From the NCBI RefSeq assembly GCF_000716435.1, contig NZ_JNWO01000011.1, forward strand, positions 124,001 to 188,000: a stretch of DNA of 64,000 nt. Direction: 5' to 3'. Shown in pieces: positions 30,938 through 40,100 of the stretch. The stretch's first letter is position 1; each line of letters opens with the position of its first letter. The notes beneath the pieces are model-generated. The model had not been told where the DNA came from. It did not search any database and saw only the letters and a program-made list of their open reading frames with translations. Source of the DNA: Streptomyces xylophagus (GTDB taxonomy: Bacteria; Actinomycetota; Actinomycetes; Streptomycetales; Streptomycetaceae). Position numbers and translations under genes: made by a program.

Positions 30938-31810
30938 CTTCGTCTCGACCGCGTGGCCGCCGAACTGGTTGCGCAGCGCCGCGATCATCTTCATCTGCGG
31001 AGAGTCCTCCTGGCGCGACGCGAACCGCGCGAAGAGGGAGGCCGTGATCGCGGGCAGCGGCACGGCGTTGTCGATGGCCGCCTCGACGGTCCACCGGCCC
31101 TCGCCGGAGTCCTCCGCGTAGCCCTTGAGCTTGTCCAGGTGCTCGTCGCCGTCCAGGGCGTTGACGGCCAGGTCGAGCAGCCAGGAACGGATGACCGTGC
31201 CCTCCTGCCAGGAGCGGAAGACCTCGCGGACGTCCGTCACCGAGTCGACCTTCTCCAGCAGCTCCCAGCCCTCGGCATAGGCCTGCATCATCGCGTACTC
31301 GATGCCGTTGTGGACCATCTTCGAGAAGTGGCCAGCGCCCACCTTGCCGGCGTGCACGAAGCCGAACTCGCCCTCGGGCTTGAGGGCGTCGAAGACGGGC
31401 TGGACCTTGGCGATGTGCTCGGCGTCGCCGCCGACCATCAGGGCGTAGCCGTTCTGGAGGCCCCAGACGCCGCCTGAGACGCCCGCGTCGACGAAGCCGA
31501 TGCCCTTGGCGCCCAGCTCCTCGGCGTGCTTCTCGTCGTCCGTCCAGCGGGAGTTGCCGCCGTCCACGACGACGTCGCCGGGCTCCAGGAGCTCGGCCAG
31601 TTCGTCGACGGTCGCCTGGGTCGGGGCGCCGGCCGGGACCATCACCCACACGACCCGCGGGCCCTTGAGCTTGCCCACAAGCTCTCCCAGGCTGTGGACA
31701 TCGGCGAGGTCCGGGTTGCGGTCGTATCCGATGACGGTGTGGCCTGCGCGGCGGATGCGCTCGCGCATGTTGCCGCCCATCTTGCCGAGGCCGACGAGAC
31801 CGAGCTCCAT
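30935..31810 (-). CDS. gnd: 6-phosphogluconate dehydrogenase, decarboxylating (short type)
   Basis: The 291-residue enzyme has an N-terminal Rossmann fold (GLVGLGKMGGNM), the substrate motif GVSGGVWG and the catalytic Lys-Asn segment KMVHNGIEYAMMQAYAEG. It is the short form (about 300 instead of 470 residues), which is often NAD-linked. The enzyme oxidises 6-phosphogluconate to ribulose 5-phosphate plus CO2 in the pentose phosphate pathway. Its place between dnaN and recF is a Streptomyces hallmark with no obvious replication role. DNA of the stop codon lies in an 18-bp tandem repeat. Confidence 0.95.
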   Translation of the reverse strand: MELGLVGLGKMGGNMRERIRRAGHTVIGYDRNPDLADVHSLGELVGKLKGPRVVWVMVPAGAPTQATVDELAELLEPGDVVVDGGNSRWTDDEKHAEELGAKGIGFVDAGVSGGVWGLQNGYALMVGGDAEHIAKVQPVFDALKPEGEFGFVHAGKVGAGHFSKMVHNGIEYAMMQAYAEGWELLEKVDSVTDVREVFRSWQEGTVIRSWLLDLAVNALDGDEHLDKLKGYAEDSGEGRWTVEAAIDNAVPLPAITASLFARFASRQEDSPQMKMIAALRNQFGGHAVETK

Positions 31811-31959
31811 CAGTTGTTCCTTAGGGTGCGACGTGGCATGAGGGCACTTGCGTACCTGTGTCCGAGCCTAGACCCGGACGCTCATGCACACCTGTGGGCA
31901 TACGCGCTCAGAAGTACCGAGCCGTATGCCCCGACCTGCGGTGTTCTCGTCGGTACGGA

Positions 31960-33090
31960 TCAGCCGCTGAGGCGGACCGGCATGATCAGGTACTTGTAGG
32001 CCTCGTCCGCCTCGGCGTCCAGGGCGGGCTTGCCGCTGAGCAGCGCGGGCTTGGTGGAGGTCGTGAAGGACAGCTGGGCCACCGGGGAGTCGATCGCGCT
32101 CAGGCCGTCCAGCAGGAACGTCGGGTTGAAGGCGATCGACACGTCGTCGCCCTCAAGGTTTGCGTCGACCCGCTCCACAGCCTGTGCGTCGTCGCTGGAA
32201 CCAGCCTCCAGGATGAGCACGCCCTGCTCGAAGCTCAGCCGCACCGGCGTGTTGCGCTCGGCGACCAGGGCCACGCGCTTGACGGCCTCCACGAAGGGGG
32301 CGGTCTCGATCACGGCGATGGAGTTGAACTCCGTCGGGAACAGCGAGCGGTACTTCGGGAGGTCGCCCTCCAGGAGGCGGGTCGTCGTACGGCGACCGGC
32401 GCCCTCGAAGCCGATGAGCCCCTCGCCCGCGCCCGAGCCGGACAGGGCCAGGATCACGCTGTCGCCGCTCGTGAGGGCCTTGGCGGTGTCCAGGAGCGTC
32501 TTGGCGGGCACCAGGGCGACCGCGGACGCCTCCGGGTCCTCCGGCTTCCACAGGAACTCACGGACCGCGAAGCGGTAGCGGTCGGTGGACGCCAGCGTCA
32601 CCGTGTCGCCCTCGATCTCGATGCGCACACCGGTGAGGACGGGCAGCGTGTCGTCACGACCGGCGGCGATGGCCACCTGGGCGGCCGCCGAGGCGAACAC
32701 CTCACCGGGGACGGTGCCGGTCGCGCCCGGCATCTGCGGCAGCGCCGGGTACTCCTCCACAGGCAGTGTGTGCAGGGTGAAGCGGGACGAGCCGCAGACC
32801 ACCGTCGCCCGTACACCGTCTGTGGAAATCTCCACCGGCCGGTTGGGGAGAGCGCGGCAGATGTCGGCCAGCAGTCGGCCGGAGACGAGGACCGTGCCCT
32901 CCTCCTCGACCTCCGCGTCGACCGACACGCGCGCGGAGACCTCGTAGTCGAAGCTGGACAGGCTCAGCTGCCCCTCCTCGGACTTCAGCAGGAGGCCGGC
33001 GAGGACCGGCGCCGGCGGACGGGCCGGGAGGCTGCGTGCCGCCCAGGCCACTGCCTCCGCGAGTACGTCGCGTTCCACCCGGATCTTCAC
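31960..33090 (-). CDS. dnaN: DNA polymerase III beta subunit (sliding clamp)
   Basis: GTG 33090, nine bases after AGGAGG, opens 376 residues, VKIRVERDVLAEAVAWAARS. The long upstream open frame to 33552 is through oriC and is not coding. The three clamp domains are recognisable, with the C-terminal MPVR(L) segment that forms the client-binding pocket (here YLIMPVRLSG). DnaN dimers tether polymerase to DNA. It is oriented away from oriC, with DnaA boxes beginning about 245 bases upstream of its start. Confidence 0.97.
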   Translation of the reverse strand: MKIRVERDVLAEAVAWAARSLPARPPAPVLAGLLLKSEEGQLSLSSFDYEVSARVSVDAEVEEEGTVLVSGRLLADICRALPNRPVEISTDGVRATVVCGSSRFTLHTLPVEEYPALPQMPGATGTVPGEVFASAAAQVAIAAGRDDTLPVLTGVRIEIEGDTVTLASTDRYRFAVREFLWKPEDPEASAVALVPAKTLLDTAKALTSGDSVILALSGSGAGEGLIGFEGAGRRTTTRLLEGDLPKYRSLFPTEFNSIAVIETAPFVEAVKRVALVAERNTPVRLSFEQGVLILEAGSSDDAQAVERVDANLEGDDVSIAFNPTFLLDGLSAIDSPVAQLSFTTSTKPALLSGKPALDAEADEAYKYLIMPVRLSG

Positions 33091-33311
33091 TGTTGCCGCC
33101 TCCTGCTGTTGCCGGCGCTTCTCGGCCTGCCTGGCTTCGTCGTCTGTCTCGGTGTCGTCGGTCCCTGTGAGGGGAAGGACATCGGGGAACAGTCTGACGC
33201 ACGGCACTGACAGTAGGTGCCTCTCGGGGTCAAGTCGTGACGAGCGGCTGTCGGGCGACGAAGCGAGAGTTGTGCACAGGCCCCGCTTCGAAACGGTTTC
33301 CCAGCTCTCTC

Positions 33312-33352
33312 TAGTTGCTAGTAGTAGTAGGGGCTGTGGATACCGTGGATAA
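33312..33352. promoter_or_regulatory. Probable origin unwinding element: DnaA-trio tract beside two DnaA boxes
   Basis: On the plus strand TAGTTGC and then four consecutive TAG trinucleotides (33319-33330) are followed by GGGC and two directly abutting boxes, TGTGGATAC (33335-33343) and CGTGGATAA (33344-33352). This is the layout of the basal unwinding system of other bacteria: tandem boxes, short GC spacer, TAG-like trios on one strand. The identification is by pattern. Confidence 0.7.
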
Positions 33353-33893
33353 CCGCGTTTTCGCAGCTCAGGGCGGGAATTTTGTCCACCGACCCTGTGG
33401 GCGACGCCGGTGGACAACCTCGGGTTTCTGTGGAGAACGGAAAGTTCTGCACACCCCATGCACAGCCGAGGGCCACTTCTCCCCAGCGCCGTCCCCAGCT
33501 TTACCCACCTTTCCCACAGCCCAACCCGGCACCTTCGTGTGACGCCTTTCACTCGACACGGTGAGGTGGCGCGTTGCGTTGCCGAACAGTGGACAGCGAT
33601 GTGGAGAAGCTGGTGATCGCTGGGGACAACTGGCCCCAGCCTGTGGGTTGTCGGTGGACAACTTCGTCCCCAGCCTGTGGATCACGGTTTTGTCCACAGC
33701 CTGTGGAGATCTTTCATCCACGAATCCACAACCACTTGACCTGGTCTGATCGTCTCTCACCCGCGGCGCCTGTGGACACGATCTGGACAACTTCGCAGTC
33801 CCCAGGATGTGGACGGAAGAAAGTCGCCGAATCTGTGGAGGGCGGCCGTAACTCGGCAGGTATTCGAACAGCGGGTGGTGGACGCACAGGTTT

Positions 33894-34112
33894 GGATCGG
33901 CGGCGGACGCGTCCCGGATCGGCTCCGGAAGCCTCTTGAATCGTCTTTGGACGGTCCCGAAACCCCCTCAAGTCGCCCGCAGGATCGACTCCGACGGCTC
34001 GCGGATCGCCTTCGCGTGCCTGCCGGATGGCCACTGGAGATCCACGGTTTCTGCCGCGCGCGCCTGCCGGATCGCCTCCGCGTGACTACCCGATCGCCTT
34101 GGGGTGCCTCCC
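33894..34112. repeat. Degenerate array with about 22-bp period at the dnaA side of oriC
   Basis: Units related to GGATCGCCTCCGCG begin at 33894, 33916, 33938, 33982, 34003, 34025, 34069 and 34091. Spacings are 22, 22, 44, 21, 22, 44 and 22 bases. Units 34003 and 34069 match at 19 of 22 positions. The period is not a multiple of three and no gene lies here, so it is not a coding repeat. Confidence 0.6.
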
Positions 34113-34122
34113 GGCATGCCGA

Positions 34123-34154
34123 AGGGCGCCCCGGGATCTCTCCCGGGGCGCCCT
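34123..34154 (-). terminator. Hairpin terminator after dnaA
   Basis: A stem of GGGCGCCCCGGGA with its complement (extended by one A-T pair) surrounds a TCTC loop, 23 bases beyond the dnaA stop on the minus strand. Confidence 0.8.
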
Positions 34155-34176
34155 CGGTGTCGTAACTCCGCTGTTG

Positions 34177-36129
34177 TCAGCCGTTCTTGATGCGGTTGGT
34201 CAGTTCGGTGACCTGGTTGTAGATCGAGCGGCGCTCGGCCATCAGGGCGCGGATCTTGCGGTCGGCGTGCATGACCGTGGTGTGGTCGCGGCCGCCGAAC
34301 TGTGCGCCGATCTTCGGCAGGGAGAGGTCGGTCAGTTCGCGGCACACGTACATGGCGATCTGCCGGGCCGTGACCAGCTGGCGGCCGCGCGAACTGCCGC
34401 ACAGGTCCTCGACCGTGATGCCGAAGTAGTCGGCGGTCGCTCCCATGATCGCCGTCGCGGTGATCTCCGGGGTCGAGTCCTCGCCGCCCGGGATGAGGTC
34501 CTTGAGGACGATCTCGGTGAGACCGAGGTCGACCGGCTGCCGGTTGAGCGACGCGAACGCCGTCACCCGGATCAGCGCCCCCTCCAGCTCGCGGATGTTG
34601 CGCGAGATGCGGGAGGCGATGAACTCCAGCACCTCCGGCGGGGCGTTGAGCTGCTCCTGCACCGCCTTCTTACGAAGGATGGCGATGCGCGTCTCCAGCT
34701 CGGGCGGCTGGACGTCGGTGATCAGTCCCCACTCGAAACGGTTCCGCAGCCGGTCCTCCAGCGTGACCAGCTGCTTGGGCGGCCGGTCGCTGGAGAGCAC
34801 GATCTGCTTGTTCGCGTTGTGGAGCGTGTTGAACGTGTGGAAGAACTCCTCCTGCGTCGACTCCTTGTCCGCGAGGAACTGGATGTCGTCGACGAGAAGG
34901 ATGTCCATCTCGCGGTACCGCTTGCGGAAGCTGTCGCCCTTGCCGTCGCGGATCGAGTTGATGAACTCGTTGGTGAACTCCTCCGAGCTCACGTACCGCA
35001 CGCGCGTGCCGGGGTACAGGCTCCGCGCGTAGTGCCCGATCGCGTGCAGCAGGTGCGTCTTGCCGAGCCCCGACTCCCCGTAGATGAAAAGGGGGTTGTA
35101 CGCCTTCGCGGGCGCCTCGGCGACGGCGACCGCGGCCGCGTGCGCGAACCGGTTGGACGCGCCGATGACGAACGTGTCGAAGAGGTACTTCGGGTTCAGT
35201 CGCGCGGTCGGCTCACCCGGGCCGGCGGCCGGCGCGGGCTTCGAGCCCAGCGGCCCGGGCGACCCCGGACCACCGCGGTGCACATGGCCGGAGTTGGAGT
35301 GCGAGTCGGACAGATCGCGTCGCGCGTCGCGCTGGTTGTACTGCTCGCGGGACTTCTCGTACTCGGCCCGCGACTGCTCGTACTCCGCGCGCTGCTGCTC
35401 GTACGACGGACGCTCCATCGGCTGCGGGCGGTACTCCTGCGCCGGCGGTGCGTACTGGTCCTGCTGCGGCTGGTACGAGTCCTGGGGCGGCCCGTACTGG
35501 TCCTTCGCCGGTGACCCGTACTGATCCTGGGACGGTGACCCGTACTGATCCTGGGACGGCGATCCGTACTGATCCTGCGACGGCGAAGCGTAAGGGTCGC
35601 GGTCCGGGAAACCGAGCCGTTGCTGCTGCCAGCCGTAGTCGTCCTGCGACGGCCGCGGCCAGGCGCCCGGCTCGGGGCGCTGGTACTCCGACGGATAGGC
35701 GGGGCGGGCGGTGGGCAGCTGGTCGCCGGGGCCGCCGGGGAGCGGCTCGGCGCGATGGCGGCCGTAGCCCTCGTAAGGGTCCCGGCTCTGCTCGGGTTCC
35801 TCGTAGCGGCGCTGGGGCTGGGCGGGGGGTGCCGGCGGGCCGGGGGGCTCGCCGGCGGAGTCGTCGACGGTGATCGCGATACGGATCGGCCGGCCGCACT
35901 CGCGGCTCAGCGTCTCGCTGACGATCGGGGCGAGGCGGCCTTCGAGCACACCCTTCGCAAATTCGTTCGGTACGGCGAGCAAGGCGGTGTCGGCGACGAG
36001 TGCCAGGGGTTGGCAGCGCCGGATCCAGTGCTCGTCCTTGGTCTCGACACCCTGCCCACGCCCCTCACCGAGAAGTTGCTCCAGCACTCGTGGCCACACT
36101 GCGGCAAGATCGGCAGGTACGTCAGCCAC
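34177..36129 (-). CDS. dnaA: Chromosomal replication initiator protein DnaA
   Basis: GTG 36129 gives 650 residues. Domain I (about 1-90) is followed by a very long Pro/Gln/Tyr-rich domain II (about 95-315), the AAA+ domain with Walker A GESGLGKT (about 347) and Walker B LLVDDIQF (about 410), and domain IV with [15 protein letters not shown] (about 612), which reads DnaA boxes. Domain II carries octapeptide repeats DQYGSPSQ and then heptad-like EYEQSRA repeats. Streptomyces DnaA is known for its long domain II. Two DnaA boxes at 36289-36309 lie upstream and suggest autoregulation. Confidence 0.98.
   Translation of the reverse strand: MADVPADLAAVWPRVLEQLLGEGRGQGVETKDEHWIRRCQPLALVADTALLAVPNEFAKGVLEGRLAPIVSETLSRECGRPIRIAITVDDSAGEPPGPPAPPAQPQRRYEEPEQSRDPYEGYGRHRAEPLPGGPGDQLPTARPAYPSEYQRPEPGAWPRPSQDDYGWQQQRLGFPDRDPYASPSQDQYGSPSQDQYGSPSQDQYGSPAKDQYGPPQDSYQPQQDQYAPPAQEYRPQPMERPSYEQQRAEYEQSRAEYEKSREQYNQRDARRDLSDSHSNSGHVHRGGPGSPGPLGSKPAPAAGPGEPTARLNPKYLFDTFVIGASNRFAHAAAVAVAEAPAKAYNPLFIYGESGLGKTHLLHAIGHYARSLYPGTRVRYVSSEEFTNEFINSIRDGKGDSFRKRYREMDILLVDDIQFLADKESTQEEFFHTFNTLHNANKQIVLSSDRPPKQLVTLEDRLRNRFEWGLITDVQPPELETRIAILRKKAVQEQLNAPPEVLEFIASRISRNIRELEGALIRVTAFASLNRQPVDLGLTEIVLKDLIPGGEDSTPEITATAIMGATADYFGITVEDLCGSSRGRQLVTARQIAMYVCRELTDLSLPKIGAQFGGRDHTTVMHADRKIRALMAERRSIYNQVTELTNRIKNG
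35496..35600 (-). repeat. In-frame 24-bp tandem repeat in dnaA domain II
   Basis: About four copies of a 24-bp unit encode DQYGSPSQ with small variations at both ends ([16 protein letters not shown]). It is purely a coding repeat; copy number may vary between strains. Confidence 0.8.
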
Positions 36130-36528
36130 AGGGCACGCTCTCTCACGGGTCCCACGAACGTGTGGTTCGCGGACGGGACGGGATGTAAATCGGGTGGGAC
36201 GCTCGGGAAAAAGGTGTTGGGGCGGGGGACAAAGGAACGAATCGGAGTCCAGCCACGGTAGTCAGGGCGACGGGTGCGGTTCAAGTTGTTGTCCCCAGCC
36301 TGTGGATAGTGTCTCCTCGTGACCGCTGGTTTGACCGGATGGCGTAGCCCCGCGTACCGTGACCAGGTCGAGTTGTCGATGGCTGCTGCCGCCTGCCTCC
36401 GATGGGCACAGATCGCTTCGAGGTGATCGGGAAGCGGTGCACTCGGGCGTAACTGCGAGCTACTCGTGGGCGCACGGTGACAGCCAGGACGGCACCCGCC
36501 ACCACCGATTTATTTCTGGAGCCCCCTC
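36130..36528. promoter_or_regulatory. Divergent dnaA/rpmH promoter region with two DnaA boxes
   Basis: The 399-base gap must hold promoters for dnaA (-) and rpmH (+). TTGTCCCCA at 36289-36297 and TGTGGATAG at 36301-36309 face each other three bases apart, about 160 bases upstream of dnaA. They are good candidates for DnaA autoregulation or rpmH control. No confident -35/-10 pair is called. Confidence 0.6.
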
Positions 36529-36666
36529 GTGAGCAAGCGCACCTTCCAGCCGAACAACCGTCGTCGTGCCAAGACCCACGGCTTCCGCCTGCGGATGCGT
36601 ACCCGTGCCGGTCGCGCGATTCTCGCGAACCGTCGTGGCAAGGGTCGCGCCAGCCTGTCCGCCTGA
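36529..36666 (+). CDS. rpmH: Ribosomal protein bL34
   Basis: GTG 36529 behind TGGAGC opens a 45-residue basic protein starting [20 protein letters not shown] and ending [12 protein letters not shown], the bL34 signature over its full normal length. It is part of the 50S subunit near the exit tunnel. It is first in the rpmH-rnpA-yidD-yidC-khpB-rsmG order. Confidence 0.98.
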   Translation: MSKRTFQPNNRRRAKTHGFRLRMRTRAGRAILANRRGKGRASLSA

Positions 36667-36687
36667 TCCCGATCAGGTCATGACGTC

Positions 36688-37059
36688 GTGCTGCCTACCG
36701 AGCATCGGCTGAGGCGGCGCGAAGACTTCGCGACCGCGGTACGACGGGGTCGCCGGGCCGGCCGCCCGCTTCTCGTCGTCCACTTTCGTAGCGGTGCCAC
36801 GGACCCGCACGCGCCAGGGGAGAGCGCTCCCCCGACGCGTGCGGGTTTCGTCGTCAGCAAGGCAGTGGGCGGCGCCGTGGTGCGCAACAAGGTGAAGCGC
36901 AGACTTCGCCATCTGATGCGCGAGCGAGTCGCCCTGTTTCCCCCCGGTAGCCTGGTAGTCGTACGAGCGCTGCCCGGAGCGGGCGACGCCGACCATGCAC
37001 AGCTGGCCCAAGACCTGGATGCCGCCGTTCAGCGGCTGCTGGGAGGGGGCGCGCGATGA
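36688..37059 (+). CDS. rnpA: Ribonuclease P protein component
   Basis: The 123-residue basic protein starts at GTG 36688 ([20 protein letters not shown]) and has the RNA-binding helix [14 protein letters not shown] (about 71-84). It binds RNase P RNA and helps it remove 5' leaders from pre-tRNA. It follows rpmH by 21 bases and its stop overlaps the yidD start by four bases (ATGA), so it is coupled to yidD. Confidence 0.97.
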   Translation: MLPTEHRLRRREDFATAVRRGRRAGRPLLVVHFRSGATDPHAPGESAPPTRAGFVVSKAVGGAVVRNKVKRRLRHLMRERVALFPPGSLVVVRALPGAGDADHAQLAQDLDAAVQRLLGGGAR

Positions 37060-37409
37060 AGTACCCGCTACTGGCGCTGATCAAGCTGTACCAGTGGACG
37101 ATCAGTCCTTTGCTCGGGCCGGTCTGCAAGTACTACCCGTCGTGCTCCCACTACGGCTATACGGCCATAGACCGGCACGGCGCGATCAAGGGCACCGCGC
37201 TCACGGCCTGGCGCATCCTGCGCTGCAATCCGTGGTCGCTGGGGGGTGTGGACCATGTCCCACCGCGCAAGCGTCCGCGGTGGCACGAGATGTTGCGGGG
37301 CGCATGGCGCGCACGCAAGGGCGGGGCCTCCGCCGCCGAAACGGCCACGGAAGGGCTGAGTCCTTCGAGCCCGGCCGCAGAGACACCGTCCCATGCCCAA
37401 GGAGCATGA
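37056..37409 (+). CDS. yidD: Membrane protein insertion efficiency factor YidD
   Basis: The 117-residue protein has the YidD core [20 protein letters not shown] followed by [11 protein letters not shown] and RILRCNPW, with the conserved cysteines. A hydrophilic tail of about 40 residues extends it beyond the usual 70-85. YidD assists YidC-mediated membrane insertion. It starts within the rnpA stop and ends just before yidC. Confidence 0.95.
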   Translation: MKYPLLALIKLYQWTISPLLGPVCKYYPSCSHYGYTAIDRHGAIKGTALTAWRILRCNPWSLGGVDHVPPRKRPRWHEMLRGAWRARKGGASAAETATEGLSPSSPAAETPSHAQGA

Positions 37410-37412
37410 TTA

Positions 37413-38708
37413 GTGGACACGATTGCCAGTCTTTTCAGCTTCATCACGACACCCGTTTCCTGGGTCATCGTCCAGTTCCACTCGGTGTACGGGAAGGTCT
37501 TCGGTCCCGACACGGGCTGGGCCTGGGGCCTGTCCATCGTGTCCCTGGTGATCCTGATCCGCATCTGCCTGATCCCGCTCTTCGTGAAGCAGATCAAGGC
37601 GACCCGGGCCATGCAGACCTTGCAGCCCGAGATGAAGAAGATCCAGGAACGCTACAAGAACGACAAGCAGCGTCAGTCCGAAGAGATGATGAAGCTGTAC
37701 AAGGAGTCGGGTACCAACCCGCTCTCCTCGTGCCTTCCCATCCTGGCGCAGTCCCCGTTCTTCTTCGCCCTGTACCACGTGCTCAACGGCATCGCTACGG
37801 GCAAGACGATCGGCGTCATCAACGACTCGCTGCTGGCCAGCGCGCGTAATGCGCACATCTTCGGTGCCCCGCTGGCCGCGAAGTTCACGGACGGCAGCAG
37901 CAAGGTCGCGGCGCTCGGTGCCACGCTGACCGACGTCCGGGTCGTCACCGCGATCATGATCGTGATGATGTCGGCGTCGCAGTTCTACACGCAGCGCCAG
38001 CTGATGACGAAGAACGTCGACACCACGGTGAAGACACCGTTCATGCAGCAGCAGAAGATGCTGATGTACGTCTTCCCGGTCATGTTCGCCATCTTCGGCA
38101 TCAACTTCCCCGTCGGTGTCCTCGTCTACTGGCTGACCACCAACGTGTGGACCATGGGCCAGCAGATGTACGTCATCCACAACAACCCGACCCCGGGTTC
38201 CAAGGCCCAGGCCGCTTACCTGGAGCGCCTGACCAAGCACGTCACGCACCACGAGAAGACCCGCAGCCGGGGTGAGAAGGCCATCGTCAAGGCGATCGTC
38301 TCCAAGGGCCGCGACCGCAACGAGTTCGAGCGCAAGTTCATCAACAGCCTCACGAAGGTGGGCCTCGTGGCCCAGCCGGACGGCACTGTGGTGAAGGGCG
38401 AGAGCACGGCTGTGGAGACCGAGGACGGTACGCCGACCCCGGCCGCTCCCAGGCGTCAGCAGCCCAAGCGGCAGACCAAGGCCCAGCGCCAGTCCGCCGC
38501 CGCGAAGGCGGCCGACGACGGTGCCGAGAACGCGGTCGACGACGCCGAGCCGAAGACCTCGCTGACCAAGTCGGACGAGCCAGAGGACGCCAAACCCGCC
38601 GCTGCTGCGAAGAAGGCCGCCCCCAAGCCCGCCGGCGGTACCCGCAGCAAGGCCCAGTCCGGACAGCGCAAGGGTCCGCAGCGGCCCAAGTCCCCGTCCA
38701 AGAAGTAA
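37413..38708 (+). CDS. yidC: Membrane protein insertase YidC (Oxa1 family)
   Basis: The 431-residue protein has five membrane segments of the YidC/Oxa1 core (about residues 15-270), with [20 protein letters not shown] and [21 protein letters not shown] long Lys/Ala/Pro-rich cytosolic tail (about 310-431) probably contacts ribosomes. It lacks the large periplasmic domain of Gram-negative YidC, as expected. GTG 37413 follows AGGAG. It inserts membrane proteins alone or with SecYEG. Confidence 0.97.
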   Translation: MDTIASLFSFITTPVSWVIVQFHSVYGKVFGPDTGWAWGLSIVSLVILIRICLIPLFVKQIKATRAMQTLQPEMKKIQERYKNDKQRQSEEMMKLYKESGTNPLSSCLPILAQSPFFFALYHVLNGIATGKTIGVINDSLLASARNAHIFGAPLAAKFTDGSSKVAALGATLTDVRVVTAIMIVMMSASQFYTQRQLMTKNVDTTVKTPFMQQQKMLMYVFPVMFAIFGINFPVGVLVYWLTTNVWTMGQQMYVIHNNPTPGSKAQAAYLERLTKHVTHHEKTRSRGEKAIVKAIVSKGRDRNEFERKFINSLTKVGLVAQPDGTVVKGESTAVETEDGTPTPAAPRRQQPKRQTKAQRQSAAAKAADDGAENAVDDAEPKTSLTKSDEPEDAKPAAAAKKAAPKPAGGTRSKAQSGQRKGPQRPKSPSKK

Positions 38709-38724
38709 AGAAGGAGTCCATCCC

Positions 38725-39237
38725 GTGACGGAAGGCACCACCTCCGCCGCTGCCGAGGGTGCAGACACCCTGTCCCGCCTGGAGCAGGAGGGCGAGATCG
38801 CGGCGGACTATCTCGAGGGTCTGCTGGACATCGCCGATCTCGACGGCGACATCGACATGGATGTCGAGGCCGACCGCGCCGCTGTCTCGATCATCAGCGA
38901 CAGCAGCGGCCGTGACCTCCAGAAGCTCGTCGGCCGTGACGGTGAGGTGCTGGAGGCACTTCAGGAGCTCACCCGCCTGGCCGTGCACCGGGAGACCGGG
39001 GACCGCAGCCGGCTGATGCTGGACATCGCGGGCTACCGCGCCAAGAAGCGCACCGAGCTCTCGGAGCTGGGTGCCAAGGCCGCGGCCGACGTGAAGAACA
39101 CCGGCGAGCCGGTGAAGCTGAACCCGATGACCCCGTTCGAGCGCAAGGTCGTGCACGACGCCGTCAAGGCCGCGGGACTGCGCAGCGAGTCGGAGGGCGA
39201 GGAGCCGCAGCGCTTCGTCGTCGTGCTTCCCGCCTGA
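38725..39237 (+). CDS. khpB: KH/R3H RNA-binding protein KhpB (Jag, SpoIIIJ-associated)
   Basis: The 170-residue protein has an acidic N-terminus (about 1-40), a KH domain (about 45-100, with GRDGEVLEALQELTRLAV) and an R3H domain (about 100-165, RKVVHDAVK preceded by NPMTPFERKV). It lacks the long Jag-N domain of Firmicutes. KhpB-type proteins bind many RNAs and affect cell-wall growth. It follows yidC by 16 bases, and the pair is conserved in Gram-positive bacteria. A hairpin terminator follows. Confidence 0.92.
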   Translation: MTEGTTSAAAEGADTLSRLEQEGEIAADYLEGLLDIADLDGDIDMDVEADRAAVSIISDSSGRDLQKLVGRDGEVLEALQELTRLAVHRETGDRSRLMLDIAGYRAKKRTELSELGAKAAADVKNTGEPVKLNPMTPFERKVVHDAVKAAGLRSESEGEEPQRFVVVLPA

Positions 39238-39256
39238 TCGGTCCCTACGGTTCCAC

Positions 39257-39285
39257 CGGCCCCGTCTGTTGAGCAGACGGGGCCG
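39257..39285 (+). terminator. Hairpin terminator after khpB
   Basis: CGGCCCCGTCTG pairs perfectly with CAGACGGGGCCG around a five-base loop, 20 bases beyond the khpB stop. Confidence 0.85.
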
Positions 39286-39373
39286 AACTTTGTCAGCCTG
39301 ATAGTCCTGTAGTTCTGGTGGTCCTGGTGATCAGCGCCCAATGCGCTTTTGCGGTACGGAAGGACGGTTCCCC

Positions 39374-40090
39374 GTGACGGAGGCAGCGGAGCTTCCCCCC
39401 GCGCCCGAGCAGGCGCGCGAGGTGTTCGGCGATCGCTTCGATGACGCGGTCCGATACGCGGAGCTGCTCGCCGACGCGGGTGTGCAGCGCGGTCTCATCG
39501 GCCCACGTGAGGTGCCCCGCCTGTGGGAACGGCACATCCTGAACTGTGCGGTGCTCTCGGAGGTCGTGCCGGACGGAGTGACGGTGTGCGACGTCGGCTC
39601 AGGCGCCGGCCTCCCCGGCATTCCCCTGGCCCTCGTCCGCGAGGACATCAAGATCACCCTGCTCGAACCGCTGCTCCGCCGCACGAACTTCCTCACCGAG
39701 GTCGTCGAACTCCTGGGCCTCGACCACGTCACCGTCGTACGGGGGCGTGCCGAGGAGGTCATGGGCAAGCTGCAGCCGGTCCATGTGGTGACGGCACGGG
39801 CCGTGGCTCCGCTGGAGCGACTGGCCACCTGGGGCATCCCGCTGCTGCGCCCGTACGGCGAAATGCTGGCGCTCAAGGGGGACACGGCGGAGGAGGAGCT
39901 CAAGAGCGCGGCGACCGTGCTCAGCAAGCTCGGAGCCGTGGAGACGTCCATCCTGCAAGTGGGCGAAGGCATTGTCGATCCGCTGTCCACGGTGGTTCGT
40001 GTCGAGGTCGGAGAGAGCCCCGGCGGGGTTCGCTTCGCGGCGAAGCGGGCAAAGGCGGCTCGCACGGGGCGTACCCGTCGGCGTCGTTGA
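39374..40090 (+). CDS. rsmG: 16S rRNA (guanine-N7)-methyltransferase RsmG
   Basis: GTG 39374, after GGAAGGA, gives 238 residues. The SAM-binding motif is [16 protein letters not shown] (about 72-87), followed by [12 protein letters not shown] and [11 protein letters not shown]. RsmG (GidB) methylates N7 of G527 in 16S rRNA; loss in Streptomyces gives low-level streptomycin resistance and can raise antibiotic output. The C-terminus is basic (RTRRRR). It is separated from khpB by a terminator, so it likely has its own promoter, and precedes parA. Confidence 0.95.
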   Translation: MTEAAELPPAPEQAREVFGDRFDDAVRYAELLADAGVQRGLIGPREVPRLWERHILNCAVLSEVVPDGVTVCDVGSGAGLPGIPLALVREDIKITLLEPLLRRTNFLTEVVELLGLDHVTVVRGRAEEVMGKLQPVHVVTARAVAPLERLATWGIPLLRPYGEMLALKGDTAEEELKSAATVLSKLGAVETSILQVGEGIVDPLSTVVRVEVGESPGGVRFAAKRAKAARTGRTRRRR

Positions 40091-40100
40091 GGATGTCTCA

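Larger units (their letters stand above)
33091..34176. other. oriC: Chromosomal replication origin oriC
   Basis: The 1.09-kb dnaN-dnaA gap has no gene and carries at least 15 DnaA-box-like 9-mers between 33335 and 33817. One is exact (TTGTCCACA, 33690-33698). Close matches include 33344 (TTATCCACG), 33382, 33409 and 33653 (TTGTCCACC), 33621 (TTGTCCCCA), 33429 and 33600 (TTCTCCACA), 33676 (TGATCCACA), 33771 (GTGTCCACA) and 33782 (TTGTCCAGA). Most point the same way (minus strand). Streptomyces origins are known for many GC-leaning boxes and little AT-rich DNA. Separate entries describe the unwinding element and the 22-bp array. Confidence 0.95.

Noticed and set aside
31960..33552. A 530-residue version of DnaN
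   Set aside because: The extra N-terminus is translated oriC sequence. GTG 33090 has a good ribosome-binding site and gives the standard 376 residues.
33714..34402. Short open frames over oriC and the dnaA 3' end
   Set aside because: They have no start signals or domains and cross DnaA boxes and the 22-bp array, whose period is not a multiple of three.
35496..35600. CRISPR-like evenly spaced repeats
   Set aside because: The 24-bp units are contiguous, in frame and encode DQYGSPSQ inside dnaA; there are no spacers.
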